64,000 nucleotides of DNA from Ferribacterium limneticum. GTDB lineage: Bacteria > Pseudomonadota > Gammaproteobacteria > Burkholderiales > Rhodocyclaceae. Shown in pieces: positions 43,368-52,697 of this stretch; position 1 is the stretch's first letter, and each line of letters begins with the position of its first letter. The stretch is taken from assembly GCF_020510625.1 (NCBI RefSeq), contig NZ_CP075191.1, positions 2,850,001 through 2,914,000 of the forward strand, written 5' to 3'. The notes beneath the pieces are model-generated. The model saw only the letters and a list, made by a program, of their open reading frames with translations, was not told the DNA's origin and did not search any database. The position numbers were made by a program, and so were the translations under genes.

Positions 43368-43386
43368 AATGCGAATATATCGCATT
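43368..43386 (-). promoter_or_regulatory. Fur-like palindrome upstream of the TonB receptor
   Basis: AATGCGAATATATCGCATT is a palindrome (AATGCGA...TCGCATT) that matches 14 of 19 positions of the Fur consensus. It lies about 140 bases upstream of the receptor start. Fur control is likely but the site is less typical than the ones at hemP and bfd. Confidence 0.6.
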
Positions 43387-43463
43387 TACAAATTAGAAAC
43401 AACTTGCCCCTGCCCAGCGTTTATTAATACGGGAGCAAAGTGTTGTTTATTGCATCAGGAACG

Positions 43464-44510
43464 TCAGATGACGTCGATACCCGGCTCGCCTTCAGCCATT
43501 TCGCCGACGACCGAAACGTGCGAGAAGCCGTGCTGCAGAAACAGGGAGAGCACTTCGGTGACCGTATCCGGCGAGCAGGAAACCAGCAAACCGCCGGAAG
43601 TCTGGGGATCGGTCAGCAAGGTCTGTGCGATGCCTTCGAGGCCGGTGGCGATGCGCACTCGCTCGCCGTAGCTTGCCCAGTTGCGCCCTGAAGCGCCGGT
43701 CATCAGGCCGGCCTGCAAGAACTCGCGGGCCTTGGGCAAGACCGGCAAATCCTGGTAATTGACCGTCGCCCGCAGGCCGCTGCCCTTGCAGACTTCCAGC
43801 AGATGGCCGGCCAGCCCGAAGCCGGTGACATCAGTCACGGCATGAACACCATCGAGACAGGCCAACACCGGTCCCGGCGTGTTGAGCTGGGTCGTAGTCT
43901 CGACCATGGCTTCGTAATCCTTGGCCTGGAGTTGGTCTTTTTTCAACGCGGCACTGTAGATGCCGACACCCAGCTGCTTGCCGAGAACCAGCTTGTCGCC
44001 CGGCTTGGCCCCGGAATTGCGCTTCAGGTGCTCCGGATTGACCAGGCCGATGGCCACCAACCCGTAGATCGGTTCCACCGAATCGATGGTATGACCACCA
44101 GCAATCGGGATACCCGCTGCCCGGCAGACATCCTCGCCACCTTGCAGAATCTGGCCGATGGTTTCCAGCGGCAGGACATTAACCGGCATGCCGACCAAAG
44201 CCAGAGCAAAGAGCGGCGTCCCGCCCATGGCGTAAACATCCGAGATGGCATTGGTTGCTGCGATGCGCCCGAAATCGCGGGGGTCATCGACGATGGGCAT
44301 GAAAAAATCGGTCGTCGCGACAATCGCCTGCTGCGAGTTGATCTGGTAGACCGCGGCATCGTCGCTGGTCTCGGTACCGACCAGCAACTGCGGCGGAATG
44401 ATGCTGCCCGTGGTGCCGGCCAGGATTTTCTGCAATACGGCGGGCGCGATCTTGCAACCGCAGCCACCACCATGGGAAAGCTGGGTCAGTCTTACTTTTT
44501 CTTGCGGCAC
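43464..44510 (-). CDS. selD: Selenide, water dikinase SelD (selenophosphate synthase)
   Basis: 348 aa. Makes selenophosphate from selenide and ATP for selenocysteine or 2-selenouridine synthesis. The catalytic GGGCGCK motif lies near residue 17, with Cys where other species have Sec, and the AIRS-type folds are seen (ATTDFFMPIVDDPRDFGRIAATNAISDVYAMGG, then VTDVTGFGLAGHLLEVC). No selAB or mnmH lies in the window, so the end use of selenophosphate cannot be told. It is the last gene of a long minus-strand group. Confidence 0.95.
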   Translation of the reverse strand: MPQEKVRLTQLSHGGGCGCKIAPAVLQKILAGTTGSIIPPQLLVGTETSDDAAVYQINSQQAIVATTDFFMPIVDDPRDFGRIAATNAISDVYAMGGTPLFALALVGMPVNVLPLETIGQILQGGEDVCRAAGIPIAGGHTIDSVEPIYGLVAIGLVNPEHLKRNSGAKPGDKLVLGKQLGVGIYSAALKKDQLQAKDYEAMVETTTQLNTPGPVLACLDGVHAVTDVTGFGLAGHLLEVCKGSGLRATVNYQDLPVLPKAREFLQAGLMTGASGRNWASYGERVRIATGLEGIAQTLLTDPQTSGGLLVSCSPDTVTEVLSLFLQHGFSHVSVVGEMAEGEPGIDVI

Positions 44511-44545
44511 GGCTGTTCTCTCGGGAAATGCTTGTTGAGCTGTTT

Positions 44546-44752
44546 TTATTCGGCGTCGAAGCCGGCGTCCTCGATGGCATTGACCAAGGCATCACGGGTC
44601 ACCACCTGCGGATCGAAAGCAACGCGGCCCTCGGCCGCCTCCAGGGAAATCTCGGCGCTGCTCACGCCTGCCAGGGCGCTGAGTACGCCAGAGATATTCT
44701 TGACACATCCTTGGCAGCTCATGCCGCCAATCTTGATCACGGTGTTTTCCAT
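44546..44752 (-). CDS. HMA-domain copper chaperone-like protein
   Basis: 68 aa from ATG 44752. Single heavy-metal-associated domain with IGGMSCQGCVKNISGVL, the CxxC Cu(I)-binding motif near residue 13, and a typical ferredoxin-like fold (SAEISLEAAEGRVAFDPQVV). Copper chaperone (CopZ-type) feeding the CopA ATPase gene 1.8 kb upstream on the same strand. Metal specificity is inferred from the neighbour. Confidence 0.88.
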   Translation of the reverse strand: MENTVIKIGGMSCQGCVKNISGVLSALAGVSSAEISLEAAEGRVAFDPQVVTRDALVNAIEDAGFDAE

Positions 44753-44757
44753 TGCTC

Positions 44758-46515
44758 TTACCTGTTGATAAATGGTTGAAGACGCAGCATATCGGCCATT
44801 CCATCCGCCGACATCGGGCGACTGAAATAGTAACCCTGGGCCATGTCGCACCCCATTTTACGCAACAGCGCCAATTGTTCGACTTTTTCTACACCTTCGG
44901 CCAGTACCGTCATGCGCAGACTGCGCCCCATGCTGACGATGGTCGAGGCGATGGCCCAGTCATCGGGGTCGGTTTCGAGGTCATTGACGAAGGAGCGATC
45001 GATCTTCAGTTTACCGACCGGAAAACGCTTCAGGTAAGCCAGCGATGAATAACCGGTACCGAAGTCATCGAGGGAGAGCTCGACGCCCATCCGGTGCAGG
45101 GCTGACAAGGTTCCTAAGTTGATATCCGCATCGTGCATCACAGTGCGTTCGGTCAATTCAAGCTCAAGGCGACTGGCGTCCAGACCCGAGGTGGCCAGCG
45201 CCCCCGCCACCATCTCGACAAAGCCGGCCTGACGGAACTGCACGGGAGCAACGTTGACGGCCATGCAGATCGGGGGCACCCCATCGTCGCACCAGGCTTT
45301 TGCCTGCCGACAGGCTTCGCAGAGCACCCAGTCGCCAATCGGATTGATCAAGCCCGTTTCTTCGGCCACATGAATGAAACGGTCCGGCATGATCAAGCCC
45401 AGTTCCGGATGCAGCCAGCGAATCAGCGCCTCGACACCGATGATCAAGCCAGTCTCCAGATTCACCAGCGGCTGGTAGTGCAGGATAAATTCGTTCTGAA
45501 CCAGCGCCCGCCGCAGATTGCTTTCCATCAGCAAGCGGTCGAGCGTCGTTGTATTCATTTCTCTCGCGTAGAACTGGAACGCATTGCGCCCAATTTCCTT
45601 GGCCCGATACATCGCAGTATCGGCATTGCGGAGCAAGGTTTCCAGCTCGCCACCATCGTGGGGATAGATGCTGATTCCCAACGATGGGGTCACGGTCAGT
45701 TCATGCCCGGCCACCTCGAACGGCCGGGAAAAAACCTCGACCAGCCGCCGCGCCACTTCAGCTGCCGCCGCCGTGTGGAAGCCCGGCATGGCGAAAATGA
45801 ATTCATCCCCCCCCAAACGGGCCAGGGTATCGATACGTCGGACCACGCTATCGAGACGCCGCGCTACCTGGCACAGCAACTCGTCACCGACGCTGTGCCC
45901 AAGCGAATCGTTAACTCGCTTGAAATGGTCGAGGTCGAGAAAGATAACGGCGATTTCGGATTTTTCCCGCTCAGCCGCCGCCAGCAATTGCTCGAAACGC
46001 TCACGCAGCAATCGGCGATTCGGCAAGCCGGTCAATACATCGTAATCAGCCAGTTCGCGTATTCTTTGTTCAGCCGCCTTCTGTGCCGAAATATCCAGCA
46101 CGGTGCCGACGGAAGCCGGCAGCCCACCGATAAGCGATGGCGATCCGAGCACCATGATCGGGAAAGTCGAGCCGTCCTTGCGTATTCCAGTCAATTCATA
46201 ATTGTGGCCAACGACACCCGCCGCCCGTAACTGCATCTGCTCGATCACGAAGGCATGCTGATCGGGCAGGATGAGGTCAAGCGGCCCCATCTGCTCGAGC
46301 AATTCCTCGGCAGGATAGCCAAACATGCGCGACAGGAAGGGATTGACGTACTTGAAGCGCTGATTCTGAAGCACGAAGATACCGACCTGAGCGGCCTCCA
46401 TGGTGCTTCGGAACATTGTTTCCTGCTCGGTCATCGCCGCAGCGCTTCCCGCCGTTCCCGCATTGCCACCAGAAAACAATTGTTCAATTATCTTTTCCCC
46501 GACCCCTATGGTCAT
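44758..46515 (-). CDS. PAS-GGDEF-EAL cyclic-di-GMP signalling protein
   Basis: 585 aa. PAS domain (TMEAAQVGIFVLQNQRFKYVNPFLS, residues 35-140), GGDEF domain with an intact RLGGDEFIF (near residue 240), and an EAL domain with an intact GVEALIRW (near 365), plus DDFGTGYSSL and EGVEKVEQL downstream. Both catalytic signatures are present, so it could make or degrade c-di-GMP. The PAS may sense oxygen, redox or a ligand. It has no signal peptide or membrane segment. It lies between the HMA and copA genes, unusual company for a c-di-GMP protein. Confidence 0.92.
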   Translation of the reverse strand: MTIGVGEKIIEQLFSGGNAGTAGSAAAMTEQETMFRSTMEAAQVGIFVLQNQRFKYVNPFLSRMFGYPAEELLEQMGPLDLILPDQHAFVIEQMQLRAAGVVGHNYELTGIRKDGSTFPIMVLGSPSLIGGLPASVGTVLDISAQKAAEQRIRELADYDVLTGLPNRRLLRERFEQLLAAAEREKSEIAVIFLDLDHFKRVNDSLGHSVGDELLCQVARRLDSVVRRIDTLARLGGDEFIFAMPGFHTAAAAEVARRLVEVFSRPFEVAGHELTVTPSLGISIYPHDGGELETLLRNADTAMYRAKEIGRNAFQFYAREMNTTTLDRLLMESNLRRALVQNEFILHYQPLVNLETGLIIGVEALIRWLHPELGLIMPDRFIHVAEETGLINPIGDWVLCEACRQAKAWCDDGVPPICMAVNVAPVQFRQAGFVEMVAGALATSGLDASRLELELTERTVMHDADINLGTLSALHRMGVELSLDDFGTGYSSLAYLKRFPVGKLKIDRSFVNDLETDPDDWAIASTIVSMGRSLRMTVLAEGVEKVEQLALLRKMGCDMAQGYYFSRPMSADGMADMLRLQPFINR

Positions 46516-46528
46516 CGAAACTCCATTC

Positions 46529-48718
46529 CTACCGCCCAGCCTGGCTTTTAGGCCGCCAGCGCTTGAGCAGAAGCGAGTTCGAAACCACTGAAACCGAACT
46601 CATCGCCATCGCCGCCCCCGCCACTACCGGGTTAAGCCACCCCAAGGCGGCCAGCGGAATTCCCAACACATTGTAGATGAAAGCGAAGAAAAGATTTTGG
46701 CGGATTTTCCCCAAGGTGGCCGCCGATAGGGCAATGGCATCGACAACCCCGAGCAGATCGCTGCGTATCAATGTTAAATCTGCCGCCTCGATAGCTGCAT
46801 CCGAACCCGCCCCGATGGCGAAGCTGACATCCGCCGCCGCCAGTGCCGGCGCATCGTTGATACCGTCGCCCACCATGGCCACGACCCCGCCGCCAGCCTT
46901 CAATTCCTGAACGGCTGCCGCCTTGTCGCCGGGCAGGATACCGGCCCGGAATTCATCGATTCCCGCCTCTGCGGCAATGGCCGCCGCCGTCGCCGCGTTG
47001 TCGCCGGTCAACATCACCACCCGGATGCCGCGCTCGCGCAATCGGCTTACGGCCAGCCGCGAAGAGGGTCGCAGGGCATCGGCCACGGCGAAAATAGCCA
47101 AGGTCGATTCACCCTCGTTCAACGCCACGACAGTCTTGCCGGCCTGCTGCAACTCACCGACCACCGAGTCGGCCGCCAGCCCCAGCCAGGTCGGCGAGCC
47201 GAGGCGCAACGCCCGGCCATCGATTTCGCCCTCGACGCCACAACCGGGAATCGCCTTGAAGCCGGCCACTTTTCTCTCGTCACTACCCGTCTGGACTGCC
47301 GTTCCCGCCGCCACAACGGCCTTGGCCAGGGGATGCTCGGAATTCTGCTCAAGCAGGGCCGCTAGGCAGAGTGCCTCGTCGCCAGCCAAAGCGCGCGGCA
47401 CCACATCGGTCACCTGCGGCAGGCCGCAAGTCAGCGTGCCGGTCTTGTCCAGCGCCAGCACGGTGATGCGCTCGGCCCGTTCGAGCGCCTCGGCATTCCT
47501 GACCAGAATCCCGGCCCTGGCACCCTGCCCGGTACCGACCATGATGGCCGTCGGCGTGGCCAGACCCAGCGCACACGGACAGGCAATGACCAGCACGGCC
47601 ACGGCATTGACCAAGGCCTCGGCAAAGTCGCCGGAATAAATCCACCAGCCGACAAAGGTCGCCAGCGCAATGGCACACACCGTCGGCACGAAGATCGACG
47701 AAATCCTGTCGGCCAGACGCTGCACCGGCGCTTTTGACCCTTGCGCCTCACCGACCAGCCGGATAATGCCGGCCAGCAAGGTGTGCTCACCAACGCCGGT
47801 GGCCCGGCAGCGCAAGGCGCCCTGCCCGTTGGCCGTAGCGGCAAAGACCTTGTCACCGGCCCGTTTGCCCAGTGGCATGCTTTCGCCAGTCAGCATGGCC
47901 TCATTGACACTCGATTCGCCGTCGACCACCTCGCCATCGACCGGCACACTTTCGCCCGGACGAACCAGGAAGACATCGCCCGGCATCAACGCCTCGACAG
48001 CCATTTCCACCCACTGTCCGTCACGCTCGACGCGGGCCGTCTTAGGCTGCAGACGGATCAACGACTCGATGGCTTCGGAAGTTCTGGCCTTGGCCCGCGC
48101 TTCGAGCAACTTGCCAAGCAGGACCAGCGTGATCACCGCCGCACCGCCCTCGAAATAGACGTGCTGGTTGAGACCAAACAAGGTCACCACCGTCGAAAAG
48201 CCCCAGGCCATGCTGGTACCGAGGGCGACCAGCACATCCATGTTGGCGCCACCGCCACGCAGGGCCTTGTAGGCACCATCGTAGAAACGCCAGCCGATCC
48301 AGAACTGCACCGGCGTCGCCAGCACCAGTTGCAGCCAGCGCGGCAATTCGTTCAGATGACCGTGTTCACCGAACATGAACAGCATCTGCCCGACCAGCGG
48401 CAAGGTGAGCGTCACGGCAATCCAGAATCGCCGAATTTCCCGCTGATAGACACGCAGCTTTTCGGCTTTTTCCCGTTCGCGTGTCTGGCCATCGACTAAT
48501 TCGGCGGTAAATCCGGCCTTCGCCACGGCCGCCACGACAGCAGCCTCATCGGCTGCTTCGGTCAGCCGCACCCGCGCCCGCTCGGCCGCCAGATTGACAT
48601 TGGCCTGCATGCCGGCTTGCCGGTTCAGGACTTTCTCAAGACGCGCCGAACAGGCAGCGCAAGTCATGCCACCAATGGCAAACTCGACAACCCGGCCCCG
48701 GTCAGCCTCGTCGGTCAT
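46529..48718 (-). CDS. copA: Copper-exporting P1B-type ATPase CopA
   Basis: 729 aa. One N-terminal HMA domain ([18 protein letters not shown]), then eight membrane helices. The membrane metal site [19 protein letters not shown] (near residue 385) and the P-type motifs DKTGTLT (phosphorylated Asp) and [10 protein letters not shown] are present. The HP-type [10 protein letters not shown] motif identifies a P1B ATPase; CPC and the HMA make it a Cu(I)/Ag(I) exporter. Overlaps the upstream usp gene by 4 bases and feeds into the same unit as the HMA protein. Confidence 0.95.
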   Translation of the reverse strand: MTDEADRGRVVEFAIGGMTCAACSARLEKVLNRQAGMQANVNLAAERARVRLTEAADEAAVVAAVAKAGFTAELVDGQTREREKAEKLRVYQREIRRFWIAVTLTLPLVGQMLFMFGEHGHLNELPRWLQLVLATPVQFWIGWRFYDGAYKALRGGGANMDVLVALGTSMAWGFSTVVTLFGLNQHVYFEGGAAVITLVLLGKLLEARAKARTSEAIESLIRLQPKTARVERDGQWVEMAVEALMPGDVFLVRPGESVPVDGEVVDGESSVNEAMLTGESMPLGKRAGDKVFAATANGQGALRCRATGVGEHTLLAGIIRLVGEAQGSKAPVQRLADRISSIFVPTVCAIALATFVGWWIYSGDFAEALVNAVAVLVIACPCALGLATPTAIMVGTGQGARAGILVRNAEALERAERITVLALDKTGTLTCGLPQVTDVVPRALAGDEALCLAALLEQNSEHPLAKAVVAAGTAVQTGSDERKVAGFKAIPGCGVEGEIDGRALRLGSPTWLGLAADSVVGELQQAGKTVVALNEGESTLAIFAVADALRPSSRLAVSRLRERGIRVVMLTGDNAATAAAIAAEAGIDEFRAGILPGDKAAAVQELKAGGGVVAMVGDGINDAPALAAADVSFAIGAGSDAAIEAADLTLIRSDLLGVVDAIALSAATLGKIRQNLFFAFIYNVLGIPLAALGWLNPVVAGAAMAMSSVSVVSNSLLLKRWRPKSQAGR

Positions 48719-49140
48719 TTGACCAGCAATACCGGACAGGGTGAAAGGTGCAGCACACGCGTCGCCACCGAGCCCATGACCATACCCGCCACCGCGCTAC
48801 GACCATGCGTCCCCATGATGATCAGATCGCAGGCCAGGTCATCAGCCATCTTTCTGATCACCTCGGCTGGCTGACCAACGTGGATATGGGTCGTATGAAA
48901 ACGCCCGGCCGCATCCAGCTTCCGCTGTGCTTCGACGAGTTGTTCCTGCCCCTCTTCCAGATAGTAGGCATGCAAGGTTTCCTTGCCGACGTGGGCCTGT
49001 ACCCGGCCAATCGGAATCGGGGCATGGACATGCAATAGATGGATTTCCGGCACGTCGCGGAACCAGGCCGCATGGCTGATCAGGTGCTCAACGGCACGCA
49101 ACGCACAGGCCGAACCATCAACCGGCAACAAGATTTTCAT
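48715..49140 (-). CDS. Universal stress protein (UspA family)
   Basis: 141 aa. UspA fold: [20 protein letters not shown] at the start and [21 protein letters not shown] with the ATP-binding G-2x-G-9x-G(S/T) motif near residue 110. Likely a stress protein. ATGA overlap with copA and 13 bases downstream of the TauE/DsbD-like gene, so it is part of the same transcription unit. Confidence 0.9.
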   Translation of the reverse strand: MKILLPVDGSACALRAVEHLISHAAWFRDVPEIHLLHVHAPIPIGRVQAHVGKETLHAYYLEEGQEQLVEAQRKLDAAGRFHTTHIHVGQPAEVIRKMADDLACDLIIMGTHGRSAVAGMVMGSVATRVLHLSPCPVLLVK

Positions 49141-49153
49141 GGTGTTTTCTATC

Positions 49154-49825
49154 CTAAAGCCCGCCTGACAGACGCATCAGGCCGAGGAATCCGTATAGAC
49201 CAAAGCCTAGCACCAACAGGCCGGAGAGGGTACGCACAATGGGGCGACGCACGAATTCGTTGAGCCGGGCCAGCACGATGCCGGCGAGCAGAAGATTGGG
49301 CAAGGTCCCAAGCCCGAAGGCCAGCATCGTCAGGGCACCACGCCCGGCCGACCCCGTGCTGAGCGCCGTCGCCAAGGCGCTGTAGACCAGACCGCAGGGT
49401 AGCCAGCCCCACAGCACGCCCAGCGGAAACGCCTGAACCACGCTGCGCACAGGCAGGAAACGTCGGGTCAAAGGTTGCAGACGTCGCCACAGGCTCTGCC
49501 CGGCCCGTTCGGTTAAGGCCAGCGCCTTGGTGACGCCGAGCAAATAGAGGCCCATCGCCACCAGCATCAGGTTGGCAATGAAATACAGAATCAAGCGGGC
49601 CGGCACCTGCCCTTCCAGACCCATGCTGGCCGCCCCCAGTGCCCCGGCGATAGCCCCGGCCGCTGCGTAGGAAAGAATGCGCCCGCCATTGTAGGCAAAG
49701 TGCATGGACCAACGGGCTGTACCGCCCATCGACAGGGCGCCGACGATGCCGCCGCACATGCCGACGCAATGGGTACCGCCAAGCAGACCAACGAGAAAAA
49801 GTGCGAGATAGCCGGAATCAGGCAT
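49154..49825 (-). CDS. TauE/SafE or DsbD_2-like membrane protein
   Basis: 223 aa with six hydrophobic segments. Starts with LALFLVGLLGGTHCVGMCGGIVGAL, a GGxHCxGMCGG motif typical of the DsbD_2/UreH-like sulfite exporter family found beside cytochrome oxidase and copper genes. The later SVVQAFPLGVLWGWLPCGLVYSAL has a paired Cys stretch. Such proteins are linked to cytochrome biogenesis or copper handling. It precedes usp and copA in the same unit, which supports a role in copper homeostasis. Confidence 0.85.
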   Translation of the reverse strand: MPDSGYLALFLVGLLGGTHCVGMCGGIVGALSMGGTARWSMHFAYNGGRILSYAAAGAIAGALGAASMGLEGQVPARLILYFIANLMLVAMGLYLLGVTKALALTERAGQSLWRRLQPLTRRFLPVRSVVQAFPLGVLWGWLPCGLVYSALATALSTGSAGRGALTMLAFGLGTLPNLLLAGIVLARLNEFVRRPIVRTLSGLLVLGFGLYGFLGLMRLSGGL

Positions 49826-49889
49826 CGTACAAACCAGTAGTCACCGAAGCAGGCAGTTTACTCTGCCCACCCGGCACTACGCACGGCAA

Positions 49890-51293
49890 TCAGATGACTT
49901 TGGAGTAGGTCGCCCGCTGGCGTCCCGCCCGCAGGTAGCGGTCGAAGACCATGGAAATGATGCGCACCAACAAGCGTCCCGGTGGCAGAACGGTGATCCA
50001 CTCGCGTTCGATCTTGAGCAAACCGGCCCGCTCCATTTCCTTCATGTCTTCGAGTTCGGCCGCGAAATACTTGTGGAAGTCGATCAGATGAGCACTTTCG
50101 ATGCTCTCGATGGAGAGCTCGAAATGACACATCAGCGCCTGGATGATCGAGCGACGCAGGATATCGTCAGCGGTCAGTTCGATGCCACGGAAGACCGGTA
50201 AGGCACCGGTATCGAGGCGATCGTAGTACTCGTCCGCAGTCTTGACGTTCTGGTAGTAGGTCGGCCCGACCTTGCTGATCGACGAGATGCCAAAAGACAG
50301 CATGTCGCAGTCGGCGTAGGTCGAATAGCCCTGGAAATTGCGGTGCAGGCGGCCTTGACGCTGGGCGACAGCCAGTTCGTCATCCGGCTTGGCAAAGTGG
50401 TCCATACCGATGAAGACATAGCCTGCATCGGTCAGCTTCTTGATCGCCAGCGCCAGAATCTGCAGCTTGGTATCGGCTGACGGCAGATCACCATCGTTGA
50501 TCCGGCGTTGCGGCTTGAACATGCTGGGCATGTGTGCATAGTTGTAGATCGACAGGCGATCGGGATCCATCGCCAGCACGCGCTCCAGCGTCCGGTTGAA
50601 CCCCATTACCGTCTGGTGCGGCAGACCGTAGATCAGGTCGACAGAAACCGACTTGAAGCCGTTGGCCCGTGCATCACGGATGACACTGTAGGTCTCTTCC
50701 TCGCTTTGAACCCGATTGACGGCAACTTGTACCTTTTCGTCGAAATCCTGCACCCCGACGCTCATGCGGTTGAAACCGAGTTCGCCCAGCAAGGCGACTG
50801 TGGCCGTATCCACCTTGCGCGGGTCGACTTCGATCGAATATTCGCCGCCATCAAGCAACTTGAAGTGCTTGCGGGTTTCGCCCATCAACTGGCGCATCTC
50901 GCTGTGCGACAGGAAGGTCGGCGTACCGCCGCCCCAATGCAACTGGATGACCTCGTGCTCACCGTCGCGGCCTTCCAGTGCCGCTGCCTGAATATCCAGC
51001 TCCTTGGCCAGATATTTCAGATATTTGGCGCTGCGCCCGTGATCCTTGGTAATGATCTTGTTACAGGCGCAGTAGTAGCAAATAGTGTTACAGAACGGGA
51101 TGTGGAAGTATAATGAAAGAGGTCGACTGATCCCGCCGATGTTGCGCTTGCCAAGCCAGAGTTTGGCTGCATCGGAGTCGAAAGCCTCGACAAAGCGGTC
51201 GGCCGTCGGATAGGACGTATACCGGGGGCCGTTGACGTCAAAGCGGCGAATGATCTGCGGATCGAAGACGAGGTTTTCAGTTGCGAAATTCAT
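49890..51293 (-). CDS. hemN: Oxygen-independent coproporphyrinogen III oxidase HemN
   Basis: 467 aa from ATG 51293; starts at 51305 or 51308 give slightly longer products. Radical SAM enzyme that makes protoporphyrinogen IX without oxygen. Seen: NGPRYTSYPTADRF, YFHIPFCNTICYYCAC with the Cx3Cx2C cluster, WGGGTPTFL and the NYAHMPSMFKPQRRI, RNFQGYSTY regions. Divergent from fnr; an FNR box lies in between and would allow anaerobic induction. Confidence 0.95.
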   Translation of the reverse strand: MNFATENLVFDPQIIRRFDVNGPRYTSYPTADRFVEAFDSDAAKLWLGKRNIGGISRPLSLYFHIPFCNTICYYCACNKIITKDHGRSAKYLKYLAKELDIQAAALEGRDGEHEVIQLHWGGGTPTFLSHSEMRQLMGETRKHFKLLDGGEYSIEVDPRKVDTATVALLGELGFNRMSVGVQDFDEKVQVAVNRVQSEEETYSVIRDARANGFKSVSVDLIYGLPHQTVMGFNRTLERVLAMDPDRLSIYNYAHMPSMFKPQRRINDGDLPSADTKLQILALAIKKLTDAGYVFIGMDHFAKPDDELAVAQRQGRLHRNFQGYSTYADCDMLSFGISSISKVGPTYYQNVKTADEYYDRLDTGALPVFRGIELTADDILRRSIIQALMCHFELSIESIESAHLIDFHKYFAAELEDMKEMERAGLLKIEREWITVLPPGRLLVRIISMVFDRYLRAGRQRATYSKVI

Positions 51294-51347
51294 TAGGCAA
51301 GCCATCAAAAGTTGATCGGATTATGTTCGGATGGCATGGTTTTGCGG

Positions 51348-51361
51348 TTGACTTGGATCAA
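51348..51361. promoter_or_regulatory. FNR box between hemN and fnr
   Basis: TTGACTTGGATCAA, one mismatch to the FNR/ANR consensus TTGATNNNNATCAA. It lies 55 bases from the hemN start and 18 from the fnr start, so it could activate hemN and repress or tune fnr itself. Confidence 0.8.
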
Positions 51362-51378
51362 GCTAACGCAGGTTGCCA

Positions 51379-52122
51379 ATGGCACATACACGCCCATTAA
51401 ATCAGGAAATATCGCTGTCCGTCATCAAGACGGCCTGCTCAAATTGCAATCTGCGCGAACTGTGCCTGCCCTTTGGCCTCAGCACGGAGGAACTTGAGCG
51501 CCTCGACGACCTGGTTTCCACCCGTCGTCGCATCAAGCGCGGCGATCACCTGTACCGCGCCGGTGAAGGTTTTGATGCAATTTACGCTATCCGCAGCGGT
51601 TTCTTCAAGACTGATGTGCTGCTTGAAGATGGCCGTGACCAGGTCACCGGTTTCCAGATGGCCGGCGAACTGCTCGGGCTGGATGGTATCAGTACCGAAC
51701 ACCATACCTGCAATGCCATCGCGCTCGAAGACAGCGAGATCTGCGCCATACCGTTCTCCCGCCTGGAAGGTTTGTCGCGTGAAATCCACACGCTGCAACA
51801 CCATTTCCACAAGGTGATGAGCCGGGAAATCGTTCGCGACCATGGTGTGATGATGCTGCTCGGCACCATGCGCGCCGAAGAGCGGCTGGCTGCCTTCCTG
51901 CTCAACCTGTCGCAACGCTTCACCGCCCGCGGCTTCTCGCACGCCGAGTTCTACCTGCGCATGACGCGCGAGGAAATCGGCAGCTATCTCGGCCTGAAGC
52001 TGGAAACAGTGTCTCGTGCTTTTTCCAAGTTCCAGGAAGAAGGCTATATTGCCGTCCAGCAGAAGCACATCCGGATTCTCAACGTTAATGGCCTGAAGGC
52101 CTTGATGAATCACCGAAGCTGA
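51379..52122 (+). CDS. fnr: FNR-type oxygen-responsive transcription regulator
   Basis: 247 aa from ATG 51379. The four cluster cysteines are exactly where E. coli FNR has them: Cys20, Cys23 and Cys29 (ACSNCNLRELC) and Cys122. The cyclic-nucleotide-like beta barrel contains YRAGEGFDAIYAIRSGFFKT; the C-terminal HTH carries TREEIGSYLGLKLETVSRAFS with the E--SR recognition residues that read TTGAT. Direct control of hemN through the box at 51348-51361 is likely. Confidence 0.95.
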   Translation: MAHTRPLNQEISLSVIKTACSNCNLRELCLPFGLSTEELERLDDLVSTRRRIKRGDHLYRAGEGFDAIYAIRSGFFKTDVLLEDGRDQVTGFQMAGELLGLDGISTEHHTCNAIALEDSEICAIPFSRLEGLSREIHTLQHHFHKVMSREIVRDHGVMMLLGTMRAEERLAAFLLNLSQRFTARGFSHAEFYLRMTREEIGSYLGLKLETVSRAFSKFQEEGYIAVQQKHIRILNVNGLKALMNHRS

Positions 52123-52126
52123 CGCC

Positions 52127-52594
52127 TTACCAGCGCAGCTTCGCCAGTTCTCCGGCTCGTTCGACCAACTTGAAAAGCAAAGCCTGGGCTTTAGCTCGGG
52201 CTGGTGTCGCGCTCCCCGGGGAACGGTAGACCATCACCACCCGCTCGGGCTCGGCAGCCGTCACGTAGATAGCGATCGACAACGGACAAAGGGCAATCTG
52301 GGCCGGATCTTCGGTCACCATCCGCCAAGCTAGGGCAGCACTGCAAAACTGAAAGATTTCGGCTTTAAGGAATGGCGTTGCCGCCCCCTCGCCCCCGGTG
52401 CGCTGCAACATCTGGTTGAACGGCAGCACGGCCCCGACCACCAAACCCTCAGCCTCGATAACCTCGATCAGCGCGTCGCGCGCCGTCGGGTAGTCACTGC
52501 CAGGGATGGCGTAGGTCAAGACGTCATCCGTCGCCCAGGCCTGTGGCGCCAGGAGTATCCAGAGACTCAGGAGGCAAGCGAAAAAACGGGGCAT
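52127..52594 (-). CDS. DUF302 family periplasmic protein
   Basis: 155 aa from ATG 52594, where a signal peptide begins (RFFACLLSLWILLAPQAWA); an ATG at 52630 would add 12 residues. The mature part has IPGSDYPTARDALIEVIEAEGLVVGAVLPFNQML and LCPLSIAIYVTA, resembling DUF302-like exported proteins. Function unknown. Convergent with fnr, stops 4 bases apart. Confidence 0.78.
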   Translation of the reverse strand: MPRFFACLLSLWILLAPQAWATDDVLTYAIPGSDYPTARDALIEVIEAEGLVVGAVLPFNQMLQRTGGEGAATPFLKAEIFQFCSAALAWRMVTEDPAQIALCPLSIAIYVTAAEPERVVMVYRSPGSATPARAKAQALLFKLVERAGELAKLRW

Positions 52595-52697
52595 CCTTGA
52601 GGACGCCCCGAACAGATGCAAGAAGGACATCTGACGCAAGACTTGCTCCCGGCTGCGAAGTTATCTGAATCGAAGCTTCGAAATCCGGCCAGAAAAC

